Positions 36,075-43,623 of a stretch of 58,826 bases of DNA are shown here, piece by piece. The first letter of the stretch is position 1. Each line of letters starts with the position of its first letter. The position numbers were made by a program, and so were the translations under genes. The DNA comes from an uncultured Alphaproteobacteria bacterium (lineage in GTDB: Bacteria > Pseudomonadota > Alphaproteobacteria > HIMB59 > GCA-002718135). The notes below the pieces were generated by a model. The model did no database searches. It was not told the DNA's origin and saw nothing but the letters and a program-made list of their open reading frames with translations. Location: positions 1-58,826 of the forward strand of contig CACJRY010000010.1 in NCBI GenBank assembly GCA_902595855.1. The letters are read 5' to 3'.

Positions 36075-36975
36075 ATTTAAAATAGATTCAAAAGTAAGCA
36101 ATGCCTTAAATGATGGTAAAGCTGTGGTAGCCCTGGAAAGCACTCTTATAAGTCATGGTCTTCCCTACCCGGCAAATATTAAAGTTGCTAATGATTCAAT
36201 AAAAGCAGTTGAAGAAAGTGGTTCTGTTGCAGCTACAATTGGTATTATCAAAGGTGAAATTAAAATAGGTTTAAGCGACGAAGATCTAGAAATTTTAGCA
36301 ACTAGCAAAAATGTAGAAAAAGTATCTTTGCACAATATAGCTTTGTCAATTTATGAAAAAAAGAATGCAGCAACAACAGTTGCTACATCTATAAATATAG
36401 CTTCCAAAATAGGAATTAATTTTTTTGCTACTGGTGGAATTGGTGGCGTTCATTTAGGTGCAGAAAAAAATAGTGACGTTTCTGCAGATTTAACAGAACT
36501 AAGTAACAACAAAATATTCGTTATATCTAGTGGAGCAAAATCAATTTTAGATTTAGAAAAAACTTTTGAAAAATTAGAAACTCTTGGAATACCTAGAATT
36601 GCATACAATTCAGATTTCATGCCAGGGTTTTGGTATGAAGAAACTGACTTTAAAGTAGATAAAAATTTTAAAAATATAACTGACATTGCAAAATATTTAA
36701 AAATTATTGAAAATTTTCATCATAAATCATCTGTTTTAATTTTTAATAAAGTTCCGAAGGAAAAAGCAATTGATAAAAATCTTATTCAGAATTGGATAGA
36801 ACTATCAATTGATAGGGCCAAAGAATTAGACATTACTGGAAAAGATTTAACACCATTTTTAATTTCTGAAATTAACTCTCTTTCACAAAATAAGTCTTTA
36901 GAGGCTAATACAGCTTTAATTGTTAATAATGCTTTATTAGCAGGTAAAATTGCTAAAAATTTTACTATAATTTAG
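36064..36975 (+). CDS. psuG: pseudouridine-5'-phosphate glycosidase
   Basis: Cleaves the C-C bond of pseudouridine 5'-phosphate to uracil and ribose 5-phosphate. ALESTLISHGLPYPANI, NFFATGGIGGVHLGAE, VSADLTELSN and VISSGAKSILDLEKT (with the catalytic lysine GAKS) are diagnostic, as is LIVNNALLAGKIA at the C-terminus. Length 303 is normal. Converges with the nucleoside hydrolase (11-base overlap). Confidence 0.96.
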   Translation: MLSKFKIDSKVSNALNDGKAVVALESTLISHGLPYPANIKVANDSIKAVEESGSVAATIGIIKGEIKIGLSDEDLEILATSKNVEKVSLHNIALSIYEKKNAATTVATSINIASKIGINFFATGGIGGVHLGAEKNSDVSADLTELSNNKIFVISSGAKSILDLEKTFEKLETLGIPRIAYNSDFMPGFWYEETDFKVDKNFKNITDIAKYLKIIENFHHKSSVLIFNKVPKEKAIDKNLIQNWIELSIDRAKELDITGKDLTPFLISEINSLSQNKSLEANTALIVNNALLAGKIAKNFTII

Positions 36976-37906
36976 CTAGTTCTTTTTTTAATATTTTGAA
37001 AAATTTATCAGAGTCTGCTTCTGTAATAACATTACAATTGGGATTAAGCTTTTTAACGCCTAGCCAATCTACAACTGTTTCACCTCTAGTTAAATTTGAT
37101 TCTTCTTCAACTTGAACATGAACTTTTTTACCTTTGAATATTTCTTTATCTATTAGATAAGCAATTACGCAAGGATCATGAAGTGGGCAATCTCCTGTTT
37201 CATACAATTCTCGGTGAAATTTTGAATAAAATTCCATGAGATCAGCAAAGAAAATAGATGCTTTATTATTATTTGATTTAATGGAATTTATCACTTCATC
37301 ATTGACATTGACTTTATGTGTTACATCTAATCCCATCATTGTAATTTCAATACCAGAATTAAGAACAATATTTGCTGCATGAGGGTCAACATAAATATTA
37401 AATTCTGCAGCTGGAGTGATATTGCCTAAACACATTGCTGCACCACCCATTAAAACTATTTCTTTAATATTATTTTTTATTGACGGATCTTGTTGAAGAC
37501 TTAAAGCAATATTTGTTAAAGGACCGGTAGGACATAAATAAATGGGGTCTTTGGCATTTTTACATTCTTTAATTATAAAATCTATGGCGTTCATTTTTTC
37601 AATATTGTGATTGGGATCTAAATTTATTGGATCACCATCCGTATCTAAGCCACTTTTACCATGAACATGCTCTGCTGTAACTAAATCATAAACCAATGGT
37701 TTATCCGATCCTGCAAATATTGGTATGTCTTGTCTATTTAACAAAGAGCAAATTTTTAGAGCGTTTAGTTTTGTGTTTTCTAATGTTGCATTTCCCCCAA
37801 CACAGGTAATACCCAATAAATCGATGTTATCACTTGCTATTGCTAGCATTATAGCCACAGCATCATCATGACCTGGATCACAATCTAAAATAATTTTTTT
37901 AAGCAT
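36965..37906 (-). CDS. inosine-uridine type nucleoside hydrolase
   Basis: Hydrolyses the N-glycosidic bond of ribonucleosides. The calcium-binding N-terminus LDCDPGHDDAVAIMLA (DxDxGxDD) is diagnostic; VGGNATLENTKLNALKI, LVTAEHVHGKSGLD and HDPCVIAYLID (active-site HDP) follow. An in-frame GTG at 37918 would add four residues; ATG at 37906 is preferred. Specificity (purine, pyrimidine, broad) cannot be read from sequence. It is adjacent to psuG and overlaps the PhyH gene. Confidence 0.93.
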   Translation of the reverse strand: MLKKIILDCDPGHDDAVAIMLAIASDNIDLLGITCVGGNATLENTKLNALKICSLLNRQDIPIFAGSDKPLVYDLVTAEHVHGKSGLDTDGDPINLDPNHNIEKMNAIDFIIKECKNAKDPIYLCPTGPLTNIALSLQQDPSIKNNIKEIVLMGGAAMCLGNITPAAEFNIYVDPHAANIVLNSGIEITMMGLDVTHKVNVNDEVINSIKSNNNKASIFFADLMEFYSKFHRELYETGDCPLHDPCVIAYLIDKEIFKGKKVHVQVEEESNLTRGETVVDWLGVKKLNPNCNVITEADSDKFFKILKKELAKL

Positions 37907-38759
37907 TTTTAAAACCACTTAATTTTAGGTTTGGTCTTTGAAGCCAATTGTAATCCATATATTTTGTTTTTCCATCTATTACATGCAGTGTATATGCGTG
38001 CCTAGAATGAGGGCTGGTATTTTCACATGAATAATGAGGCAACCTTCCATGTAAGAGAACTAAAGTTCCTTTTTTAACTTCAACAAAAGTATCAGTTTCA
38101 GGAAAAGGCTCACTAGATATCTCTTCCATTTTCATTTTATTATTTTCTCTTTTAAATAATTTACGAAGAGGTCCTTTGTGACCACCACTAGCAACTTGCA
38201 AACATCCATTTTCTTTGGTTGCATCTTGTAAGGCAAACCAAAATCCAACAGTGCTCTCAGGTTCTGTTATTAAAAATGTAGAGTCTTGGTGACAAACCAC
38301 TTCGCCACCAATTTTTGGTTGTTTAAAAATATACATAGATTGAAGTAAAAGAGGATCATGAAAACCGATAGCCTTTGCAATATCATTAAGATCGTCATTC
38401 TTTGAAAATTTTATAAATTTATCATCTAAATCATGAAGAGCATGACCTATTTTATTTACAATATATTGTTTATTTTTTTTTAAGTTACTCAGACTAAGTT
38501 GAGCCTTTTCTTCAAAAAAGAAACGAATTTTATCTCCAGAATCTAAAAAATAATTATCATTATTATGACTTTGGCTTACTGTATCAAAAATTGATTGCTG
38601 ATTATTAAAATCTTGTTCTTCAATAAGTTCTTTTGATCTATTAATTAAATCATCACATTCTGCATTAGTTTTGAAATTTTCTATTATCAAATAACCATTG
38701 TCATTCCAAAAATTAAGCATTTCAGAATTTAAAGGCAAGTCGGATTTTTTGAAATACAT
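37899..38759 (-). CDS. phytanoyl-CoA dioxygenase family protein (PhyH/PHYHD1-like)
   Basis: Fe(II)/2-oxoglutarate-dependent oxygenase. The iron triad is visible as CHQDST (HxD, about 155-157) and the distal His in TLVLLHGRLPHYSCEN, with the 2-oxoglutarate Arg in SRHAYTLHV. The N-terminus FWNDNGYLIIENF is standard for the family. The substrate is unknown; homologues act on phytanoyl-CoA, ectoine and various nucleoside or phosphonate compounds. Its position before a nucleoside hydrolase suggests a modified-nucleoside or other scavenging role, which is inference. Confidence 0.88.
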   Translation of the reverse strand: MYFKKSDLPLNSEMLNFWNDNGYLIIENFKTNAECDDLINRSKELIEEQDFNNQQSIFDTVSQSHNNDNYFLDSGDKIRFFFEEKAQLSLSNLKKNKQYIVNKIGHALHDLDDKFIKFSKNDDLNDIAKAIGFHDPLLLQSMYIFKQPKIGGEVVCHQDSTFLITEPESTVGFWFALQDATKENGCLQVASGGHKGPLRKLFKRENNKMKMEEISSEPFPETDTFVEVKKGTLVLLHGRLPHYSCENTSPHSRHAYTLHVIDGKTKYMDYNWLQRPNLKLSGFKNA

Positions 38760-38761
38760 AC

Positions 38762-38995
38762 TTATAGGCCAATAAATTTAGTTAAAAATGGAAGACCTAT
38801 TTTTACAAATTGTAAAAGTTGAGGCAATAGAAATCTCCCTGAGGTTGCAATAACAATTAATAAAGCTAAAACTACAATAGAAATAATAATTAATTTGTAG
38901 TTTTTTTTACTAATATTTGCTATTTTTGATGATCTAGATCTTAAAATAAATAAAATCAATAAAATTATAAGAATAACAATTATAAATCTGATCAT
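38762..38995 (-). CDS. small two-helix membrane protein
   Basis: 77 residues: helix 1 (FIIVILIILLILFILR), a short basic link SRSSKIANISKKNYK, helix 2 (LIIISIVVLALLIVIA), then a hydrophobic, glycine-poor tail. The layout resembles the membrane part of alphaproteobacterial TIM14/DnaJ-like proteins without the J domain, but similarity is weak. It is 2 bases upstream of the PhyH gene on the same strand, probably the same operon. Confidence 0.55.
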   Translation of the reverse strand: MIRFIIVILIILLILFILRSRSSKIANISKKNYKLIIISIVVLALLIVIATSGRFLLPQLLQFVKIGLPFLTKFIGL

Positions 38996-39068
38996 TTTTT
39001 CCCTATTTGATACAATACTCTTTAAATAAAGATATAGATATTTTAATTAATTAAGCTAGAAATTAATA

Positions 39069-39455
39069 ATGATAAGAAAAAGCTTAGTTCTAATTTCAAT
39101 ATTTTCATTAATATATGGTTTGGTCTTCTTTTTATCTCCAAACTTTTTTGCTGAAATTACAGAAGCGAAAAAAACAAATATAGCTTGGCTTAGAAATATT
39201 GGTGCATCAATATCTGGGGTTTTGTTTGTGGGATTACTGCTAGTTTATAAATCCCCTAGAAAAAATTATGATTTATTTTTAGTAATAACAACAACTTCAA
39301 TTTTACAAACATTTGGCTTAATTTTTTCTAGGTTTTTCAACGAATTTTCAGCTCAAAAAACTGTAATTATAGATTTTACTATATATTCCGCCATTTTTGT
39401 TAGTCTATATTTGATCTATATATTAATAAAATATAATAGTATTTTTGATAAATAA
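39069..39455 (+). CDS. four-helix membrane protein of unknown function (DUF4345-like)
   Basis: 128 residues with four predicted helices; FFLSPNFFAEITEAKKTNIAWLRNIG and ASISGVLFVGLLLVYKSP resemble small DUF4345-like membrane proteins (SP-F, WLRxxG), a guess from pattern only. It is divergent from the 77-residue membrane protein and precedes a 210-base non-coding leader region. Confidence 0.6.
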   Translation: MIRKSLVLISIFSLIYGLVFFLSPNFFAEITEAKKTNIAWLRNIGASISGVLFVGLLLVYKSPRKNYDLFLVITTTSILQTFGLIFSRFFNEFSAQKTVIIDFTIYSAIFVSLYLIYILIKYNSIFDK

Positions 39456-39615
39456 TCATTATTTTTCAATATATTAATAACAAAAACATGACTTTTCTTC
39501 GATTCATAGAAAAATATCAACTTTAATAGAAAAAATAATTTATATATATCAATAATTTAACAATTTAGAAAAATATATGATTAATCTAAACATTAAAAAA
39601 TATATTGGGAAGTCA

Positions 39616-39660
39616 ACTTAAGAAAAGCTTAAGTAACGTGATGAACTAAAGTTCGAGGAG
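39616..39660 (+). promoter_or_regulatory. structured leader of the tandem small membrane protein genes
   Basis: A perfect 7-bp inverted repeat ACTTAAG/CTTAAGT with a 5-base loop lies at 39616-39634. A second short hairpin GAAC-TAAA-GTTC at 39643-39654 stops right before the Shine-Dalgarno GAGGAG (39655-39660), 5 bases from the ATG at 39666. The rest of the 39456-39665 gap is AT-rich with no clear sigma-70 consensus. These structures may set mRNA stability or translation. Confidence 0.45.
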
Positions 39661-39665
39661 TTATT

Positions 39666-39893
39666 ATGGGTATGTTAGATACTGTTAAGAGTTGGTTGAG
39701 GCAAATAGCTGAAGTTGGTCTGATGTTAATTGCAGCAGCTGTTGTTCTCGAAATTATTTTTGGTGAGGGAGTTCCTTTTTTAGGAGTTTCGATCCTAGGA
39801 AACATCACGGCACTATCGGCGGAGCTTGGAAGTCAGGGTTTAGTAGGATTAATTTCCTTAGCTGTAATCATTTGGCTCTACAATCGTCGATAG
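39666..39893 (+). CDS. 75-residue small membrane protein, tandem paralogue 1
   Basis: MGMLDTVKSWLRQIAEVG is an amphipathic start, followed by two hydrophobic segments: LMLIAAAVVLEIIFG (then VPFLG) and GLVGLISLAVIIWLYNRR. It shares its whole architecture with the gene 27 bases downstream (LDTVKS-LR, VVL-IIFG--VPF-G, GLVG-I). A strong Shine-Dalgarno GAGGAG, near-perfect spacing and comparatively GC-rich codons (ATCACGGCACTATCGGC region) suggest high expression. No characterised family recognised. Confidence 0.8.
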   Translation: MGMLDTVKSWLRQIAEVGLMLIAAAVVLEIIFGEGVPFLGVSILGNITALSAELGSQGLVGLISLAVIIWLYNRR

Positions 39894-39920
39894 AATTTCT
39901 TTTAACAAAGGAGTTAAGCA

Positions 39921-40139
39921 ATGATGGATACAGTTAAAAGTTTTCTTAGAGGTGTAATGGATGTAGCTTTAGTGGTAATACCACTAAGTGTTGTTCTAGG
40001 CATCATTTTTGGCCCAGCAGTACCATTTATCGGAACTGCTGTAGTTGATAATATTTCAGCATTAGTTTCTTCTCTTGGAGGAAACGGTTTAGTTGGTATT
40101 ATTGTACTAGGTATTTTATACTGGTTAGCTAGAAGATAA
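39921..40139 (+). CDS. 72-residue small membrane protein, tandem paralogue 2
   Basis: MMDTVKSFLRGVMDVALVV, then PLSVVLGIIFGPAVPFIG and GLVGIIVLGILYWLARR: two helices with a conserved GPAVPFIG turn and positively charged C-terminus. Paralogue of the preceding gene. Shine-Dalgarno AAAGGAG at 39907-39913, 7 bases before the ATG. It is followed by a strong terminator 18 bases after the stop. The pair probably forms one short, highly transcribed mRNA; function unknown. Confidence 0.8.
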   Translation: MMDTVKSFLRGVMDVALVVIPLSVVLGIIFGPAVPFIGTAVVDNISALVSSLGGNGLVGIIVLGILYWLARR

Positions 40140-40156
40140 TTAAAATATTTAAGTTG

Positions 40157-40187
40157 AAGCCCTCTTTTTTTAAAGAGGGCTTTTTTT
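40157..40187 (+). terminator. intrinsic terminator after the small membrane protein pair
   Basis: Perfect stem AAGCCCTCTTT (40157-40167) / AAAGAGGGCTT (40172-40182), loop TTTT, followed by an uninterrupted T run to 40187. It is the most GC-rich and clearest rho-independent terminator in the window. The ATG of mazG begins at the very next base. Confidence 0.92.
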
Positions 40188-40952
40188 ATGAAAAAAACAG
40201 AAATAACTCAACTAATTCAGGTTATGAAAAAACTTAGGGATCCTGAAAAGGGATGCCCTTGGGATAAAACGCAAACCATGGAAAGTATAATTCCTTATAC
40301 AATAGAGGAGGTATACGAAGTAGCTGAACAAGTGTATAATCGAAACTATGGTAAATTAAAAGATGAATTGGGAGATTTGCTTTTTCAAGTTATTTATCTC
40401 TCTCAAATTGCCTCAGAAAAAAACAAGTTTAATTTTAATGATGTTGTTAAAAATATTAAAGAAAAAATGATATTTAGACATCCTCATGTATTTAGGAATA
40501 CAAAATTTAAAAATATAAAAGAGCTTAAACTTTGGTGGGAAAAATCAAAAAATAAAGAACAAAATTCTATTTTGGACAGTATCCCTGTCACTTTACCAGC
40601 ATTACAAGAAGCTAACAAAATTCAAAAAAAAGTTGCTGCTGTAGGTTTTGAATATAAAAATGATATTGATGCTATCAAAAAAGTTAATGAAGAGCTCAAT
40701 GAATTAAAAAAAGAAATAAAAATAAAAAATAAAAGAAAAATAAAAGAAGAATTAGGTGATTTAATTTTTGCGGTATTAGATGTTGCAAGAAAATTGAAAT
40801 TAGATCCAGAGAATATATTAAAGCAATCGAATAAAAAATTTACAAAAAGATGGCAAAAACTTGAAAATTACATAACAAAAGAAAATTTAAAATTGAATAA
40901 TTTAAACATTAATCAATACAATAAAATCTGGAATAAAATTAAAAAAAACTAG
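40188..40952 (+). CDS. mazG: nucleoside triphosphate pyrophosphohydrolase MazG
   Basis: Two MazG repeats that hydrolyse (d)NTPs to monophosphates. First: MKKLRDPEKGCPWDKTQTM and YTIEEVYEVAEQV with the EExxE metal site; second: KVNEELNELKKEIK and EELGDLIFAVLDVARKL. By comparison with E. coli MazG, the start (about 10 residues before LRDP) is correct at 40188. That puts the ATG directly after the terminator T-run, leaving no space for a Shine-Dalgarno sequence. Length 254 is normal. Confidence 0.94.
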   Translation: MKKTEITQLIQVMKKLRDPEKGCPWDKTQTMESIIPYTIEEVYEVAEQVYNRNYGKLKDELGDLLFQVIYLSQIASEKNKFNFNDVVKNIKEKMIFRHPHVFRNTKFKNIKELKLWWEKSKNKEQNSILDSIPVTLPALQEANKIQKKVAAVGFEYKNDIDAIKKVNEELNELKKEIKIKNKRKIKEELGDLIFAVLDVARKLKLDPENILKQSNKKFTKRWQKLENYITKENLKLNNLNINQYNKIWNKIKKN

Positions 40953-40955
40953 TTA

Positions 40956-41717
40956 TTATTTTATTACTTTATAGCCTCTATAAAAAACATAGGCAGTCAA
41001 CAAAAAAGATGAAAAAACAAAAATAAAAATTATTGTATTTACATAATAATCTACCTTATTATGTATATAAAAAGAGTTTCTAAAATAAGTTATTAGGTAA
41101 TAGTAAGGATTGTACAAAAGGATATATTTGAATTCATCTGGAAGAGCACTAATCGAAAAAAAAGTTCCAGACAAAAAATTTATTGGACTTACAAAAAAAT
41201 TAGAAACCGTACTTATTGTGTCCCATCTATAAGCCAAGAAACCAATAAGAGAGCCTAAGGATGAGAAAAAAATAATTACTAATGTGAGATAATAAACAAA
41301 GTTTGATAATGAAAAATAATTATAAGAAATAAAAAAGGATAAAATTATAAAATTAATAATACCAAGGAATAGGCCAATAAATATTTGAGAAATTAAATAT
41401 GATATAAAAATTTCAACTCTCGATAATGGTGCCATCAGAAAATCATCAAATGACCCTATTTGCTTGCTATTGACGATTGATACTGAGGGATTGTCAAAAC
41501 TCTCCTGCGCCACTACCATTATTATTAAACCAGGAATTAAAAATTGCATGAATGAAAGATTTTCATTTGATAATGAATAATATCTATCAATAGTAGAAAA
41601 GATAATTACAAATAATATGTTTGATATCAGTGGCGCTAAAATGGAATAATGGTAATCGGAAGTAAATTCTCTAACTCTAAATTTTACTATCGTAATAATA
41701 GCAAAAAAATTCAACAT
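40956..41717 (-). CDS. ABC-2 type transporter permease, no adjacent ATPase
   Basis: Six-helix ABC-2 permease: the FLIPGLIIMVVAQESFDNPSVS block, FDDFLMAPLSRVEIFISYLI and the C-terminal PINFLSGTFFSISALPDEF / YNPYYYLITYFRNSF are typical of daunorubicin/polysaccharide-type exporters (NodJ/YadH type). No nucleotide-binding gene flanks it; the partner must be elsewhere. It lies 11 bases downstream of the amidohydrolase gene. Confidence 0.88.
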   Translation of the reverse strand: MLNFFAIITIVKFRVREFTSDYHYSILAPLISNILFVIIFSTIDRYYSLSNENLSFMQFLIPGLIIMVVAQESFDNPSVSIVNSKQIGSFDDFLMAPLSRVEIFISYLISQIFIGLFLGIINFIILSFFISYNYFSLSNFVYYLTLVIIFFSSLGSLIGFLAYRWDTISTVSNFFVSPINFLSGTFFSISALPDEFKYILLYNPYYYLITYFRNSFYIHNKVDYYVNTIIFIFVFSSFLLTAYVFYRGYKVIK

Positions 41718-41728
41718 TTATACTTTTG

Positions 41729-42907
41729 TTATTTTGAAAAATATTCTTTAACTAATTCAACCCAAAAATTGACACCAATAGGCAATAGATTGTCGTTAAA
41801 ATCATATTTAGTTGTGTGAAGATGGGCTTTATGACTCTCGTCGCCTTGACCGATGTAAAGATAAGAGCCTGGTTTTTTTTCTAATAAGTAGGAAAAATCT
41901 TCACCACCCATTGAAGGATCAATGTTTGTATTGACATTTGAATCACCAAATAATTTTTTTGCTACACTTGCAGCAAATTCACTTTCTTTTTTTGAATTAA
42001 TAGTAGGAGGATATTTATTAGTAAGATGAAATTCTACATCAGCATCTGCTCCATTTGCTTTTGCGATTCCAGATGAAATTTCATTTAATTTTTTTTCATA
42101 AAATACTCTTGTTTCAGGCTTGAACGTTCTTATTGTTCCTCCCATTTTTACACTATCATCAATTACATTATACGCAGTTCCACCACTAATTTTAGTAATA
42201 CTTATTAATGCCTTATCAACTGGATCAGTAGACCTACTTACAATTGTTTGAACAGCTAATACAATTTGAGAAGCTATAACTACAGGATCTATAGCTAACT
42301 GAGGGATAGCAGCATGTCCACCTTTACCTTTTACAATTATATCAAACTCGTCAACAGCTGCCATCATTGGCCCACTATTAACTCCTATGGAACCTAAGGG
42401 TAATTCTGGCCAATTGTGCAATGCATAAACTTCATCAATTTTAAAATCATCAAACATACCATCTTGAATCATTTTTTCACCACCTGCAAAACCCTCTTCA
42501 CCAGGTTGGAAGATTAAAAAAACTTTTCCATCAAAATCATTATTTTCACTTAAATATTTGGCAGCACCTAAAAGCATGGAGGTATGACCATCATGACCAC
42601 AAGCATGCATCATTCCTTCTTTTGTTGATTTATGATCAAAGTTATTTTTTTCAGGCATTGGTAATGCATCAAAATCAGCCCTGAGTCCAATAGATCTATC
42701 ACTATTCCCTTTAGCTCCTCTAATACAAGCTACTATTCCGGTATTAGCATAACCATCTTTAAATTCTATTTTAAAGTCAGATAGCTTGGATTTGATATAT
42801 TTAGATGTTTCATATTCCTCTAATCCAATTTCTGGAATACGATGCAGATCTTGTCTCCAAGTCTTCATTTCTTCATACATTTGATTAATTCTATTAGAAA
42901 CTACCAT
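41729..42907 (-). CDS. M20 family amidohydrolase (hippurate hydrolase-like)
   Basis: Dinuclear metallopeptidase fold hydrolysing N-acyl amino acids. MHACGHDGHTSMLLGAA (metal-binding His/Asp), FLIFQPGEEGFAGG (catalytic Glu pair), and SMGGEDFSYLL near the C-terminus are diagnostic. ALHNWPELPLGSIGV and KGGHAAIP mark the lid domain of the M20D (AmhX/hippuricase) group. Length 392 is normal. Its ATG overlaps the upstream stop codon by one base (TAATG). Confidence 0.93.
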   Translation of the reverse strand: MVVSNRINQMYEEMKTWRQDLHRIPEIGLEEYETSKYIKSKLSDFKIEFKDGYANTGIVACIRGAKGNSDRSIGLRADFDALPMPEKNNFDHKSTKEGMMHACGHDGHTSMLLGAAKYLSENNDFDGKVFLIFQPGEEGFAGGEKMIQDGMFDDFKIDEVYALHNWPELPLGSIGVNSGPMMAAVDEFDIIVKGKGGHAAIPQLAIDPVVIASQIVLAVQTIVSRSTDPVDKALISITKISGGTAYNVIDDSVKMGGTIRTFKPETRVFYEKKLNEISSGIAKANGADADVEFHLTNKYPPTINSKKESEFAASVAKKLFGDSNVNTNIDPSMGGEDFSYLLEKKPGSYLYIGQGDESHKAHLHTTKYDFNDNLLPIGVNFWVELVKEYFSK

Positions 42908-43539
42908 TAAAAAATTCCAAAAAAACCTTTCTTATTTAGTTTTTGCTCACACTCTTTTAATTGATTGTTATACATTTTTGCATTTCTTTCAACCGTTTTA
43001 GCCACTTCAATTAGCCATTTCTTTTCAAGGTAAGATTCTTTTTTCCAACCTCCTTGACCCTCGTGATATGCAAGGTATTGATTGTAATAATCATTTTTTG
43101 ATATACCAACTAACTTCTCACTTTGAGTAGTATACCAACCAATAAAATCTGTAATATCAGAAAAATTTGCTCTAGAAGCATTTTTGTTACCTGTTTTTGT
43201 TTTGTACCAATCCCATGTAGGGTTAGTTACTTGGGCATAACCAAAAGCGGTAGAAGGCCTAGAACCAGGTATAATGCCAAATATTTTTTTTCTTTCAGGT
43301 TTAGCAAATTGTTTAAACGATGACTCTTGATTAATAATAGCAAGCTGTAAAGCAATTGGAGTACTCCAAGTATCGTATGATTTTTTTGTAGCTTTATACC
43401 AATTTTTTTTTTGATCAAAAATAATGCATGAGTCCGCAGTATTAATTTGTTGATTAGAAGTACACGCAACAATAAATATAAATAAAATGGATAATGATTT
43501 AAGCAAATTATCAAATGTCATAAAGCGATGTATTAACAT
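42907..43539 (-). CDS. lytic transglycosylase-like lipoprotein (SLT domain)
   Basis: 210 residues. A hydrophobic segment ends in a lipobox (FIFIVAC, Cys about 26), so it is probably lipid anchored. IALQLAIINQESSF contains the catalytic glutamate of SLT/MltC-type transglycosylases, and STAFGYAQVTNPTWDWYK and YLAYHEGQGGW follow the family order (GxxQ, then Y-HxG). An alternative ATG at 43521 gives six fewer residues. It is the first gene before the amidohydrolase and divergent from htpG. Confidence 0.82.
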   Translation of the reverse strand: MLIHRFMTFDNLLKSLSILFIFIVACTSNQQINTADSCIIFDQKKNWYKATKKSYDTWSTPIALQLAIINQESSFKQFAKPERKKIFGIIPGSRPSTAFGYAQVTNPTWDWYKTKTGNKNASRANFSDITDFIGWYTTQSEKLVGISKNDYYNQYLAYHEGQGGWKKESYLEKKWLIEVAKTVERNAKMYNNQLKECEQKLNKKGFFGIF

Positions 43540-43623
43540 AAATTTAATAGTAATAAGATTAATTATGGCAAAAATTTATTGCAACCTATTGAATATTATT
43601 TATGAATGCTTAAATCATAAAAA

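Noticed and set aside
39616..39634. ACTTAAG/CTTAAGT inverted repeat considered as a terminator of the 39069-39455 gene
   Set aside because: No T-run follows; it is 160 bases downstream of that gene and close to the next start codon, so a leader structure is more likely.
43540..43623. Possible heat-shock or sigma-70 promoter for htpG (TTGCAA ... TATGAA)
   Set aside because: The boxes can be found only with liberal matching in AT-rich DNA, and no sigma-32 consensus is visible.
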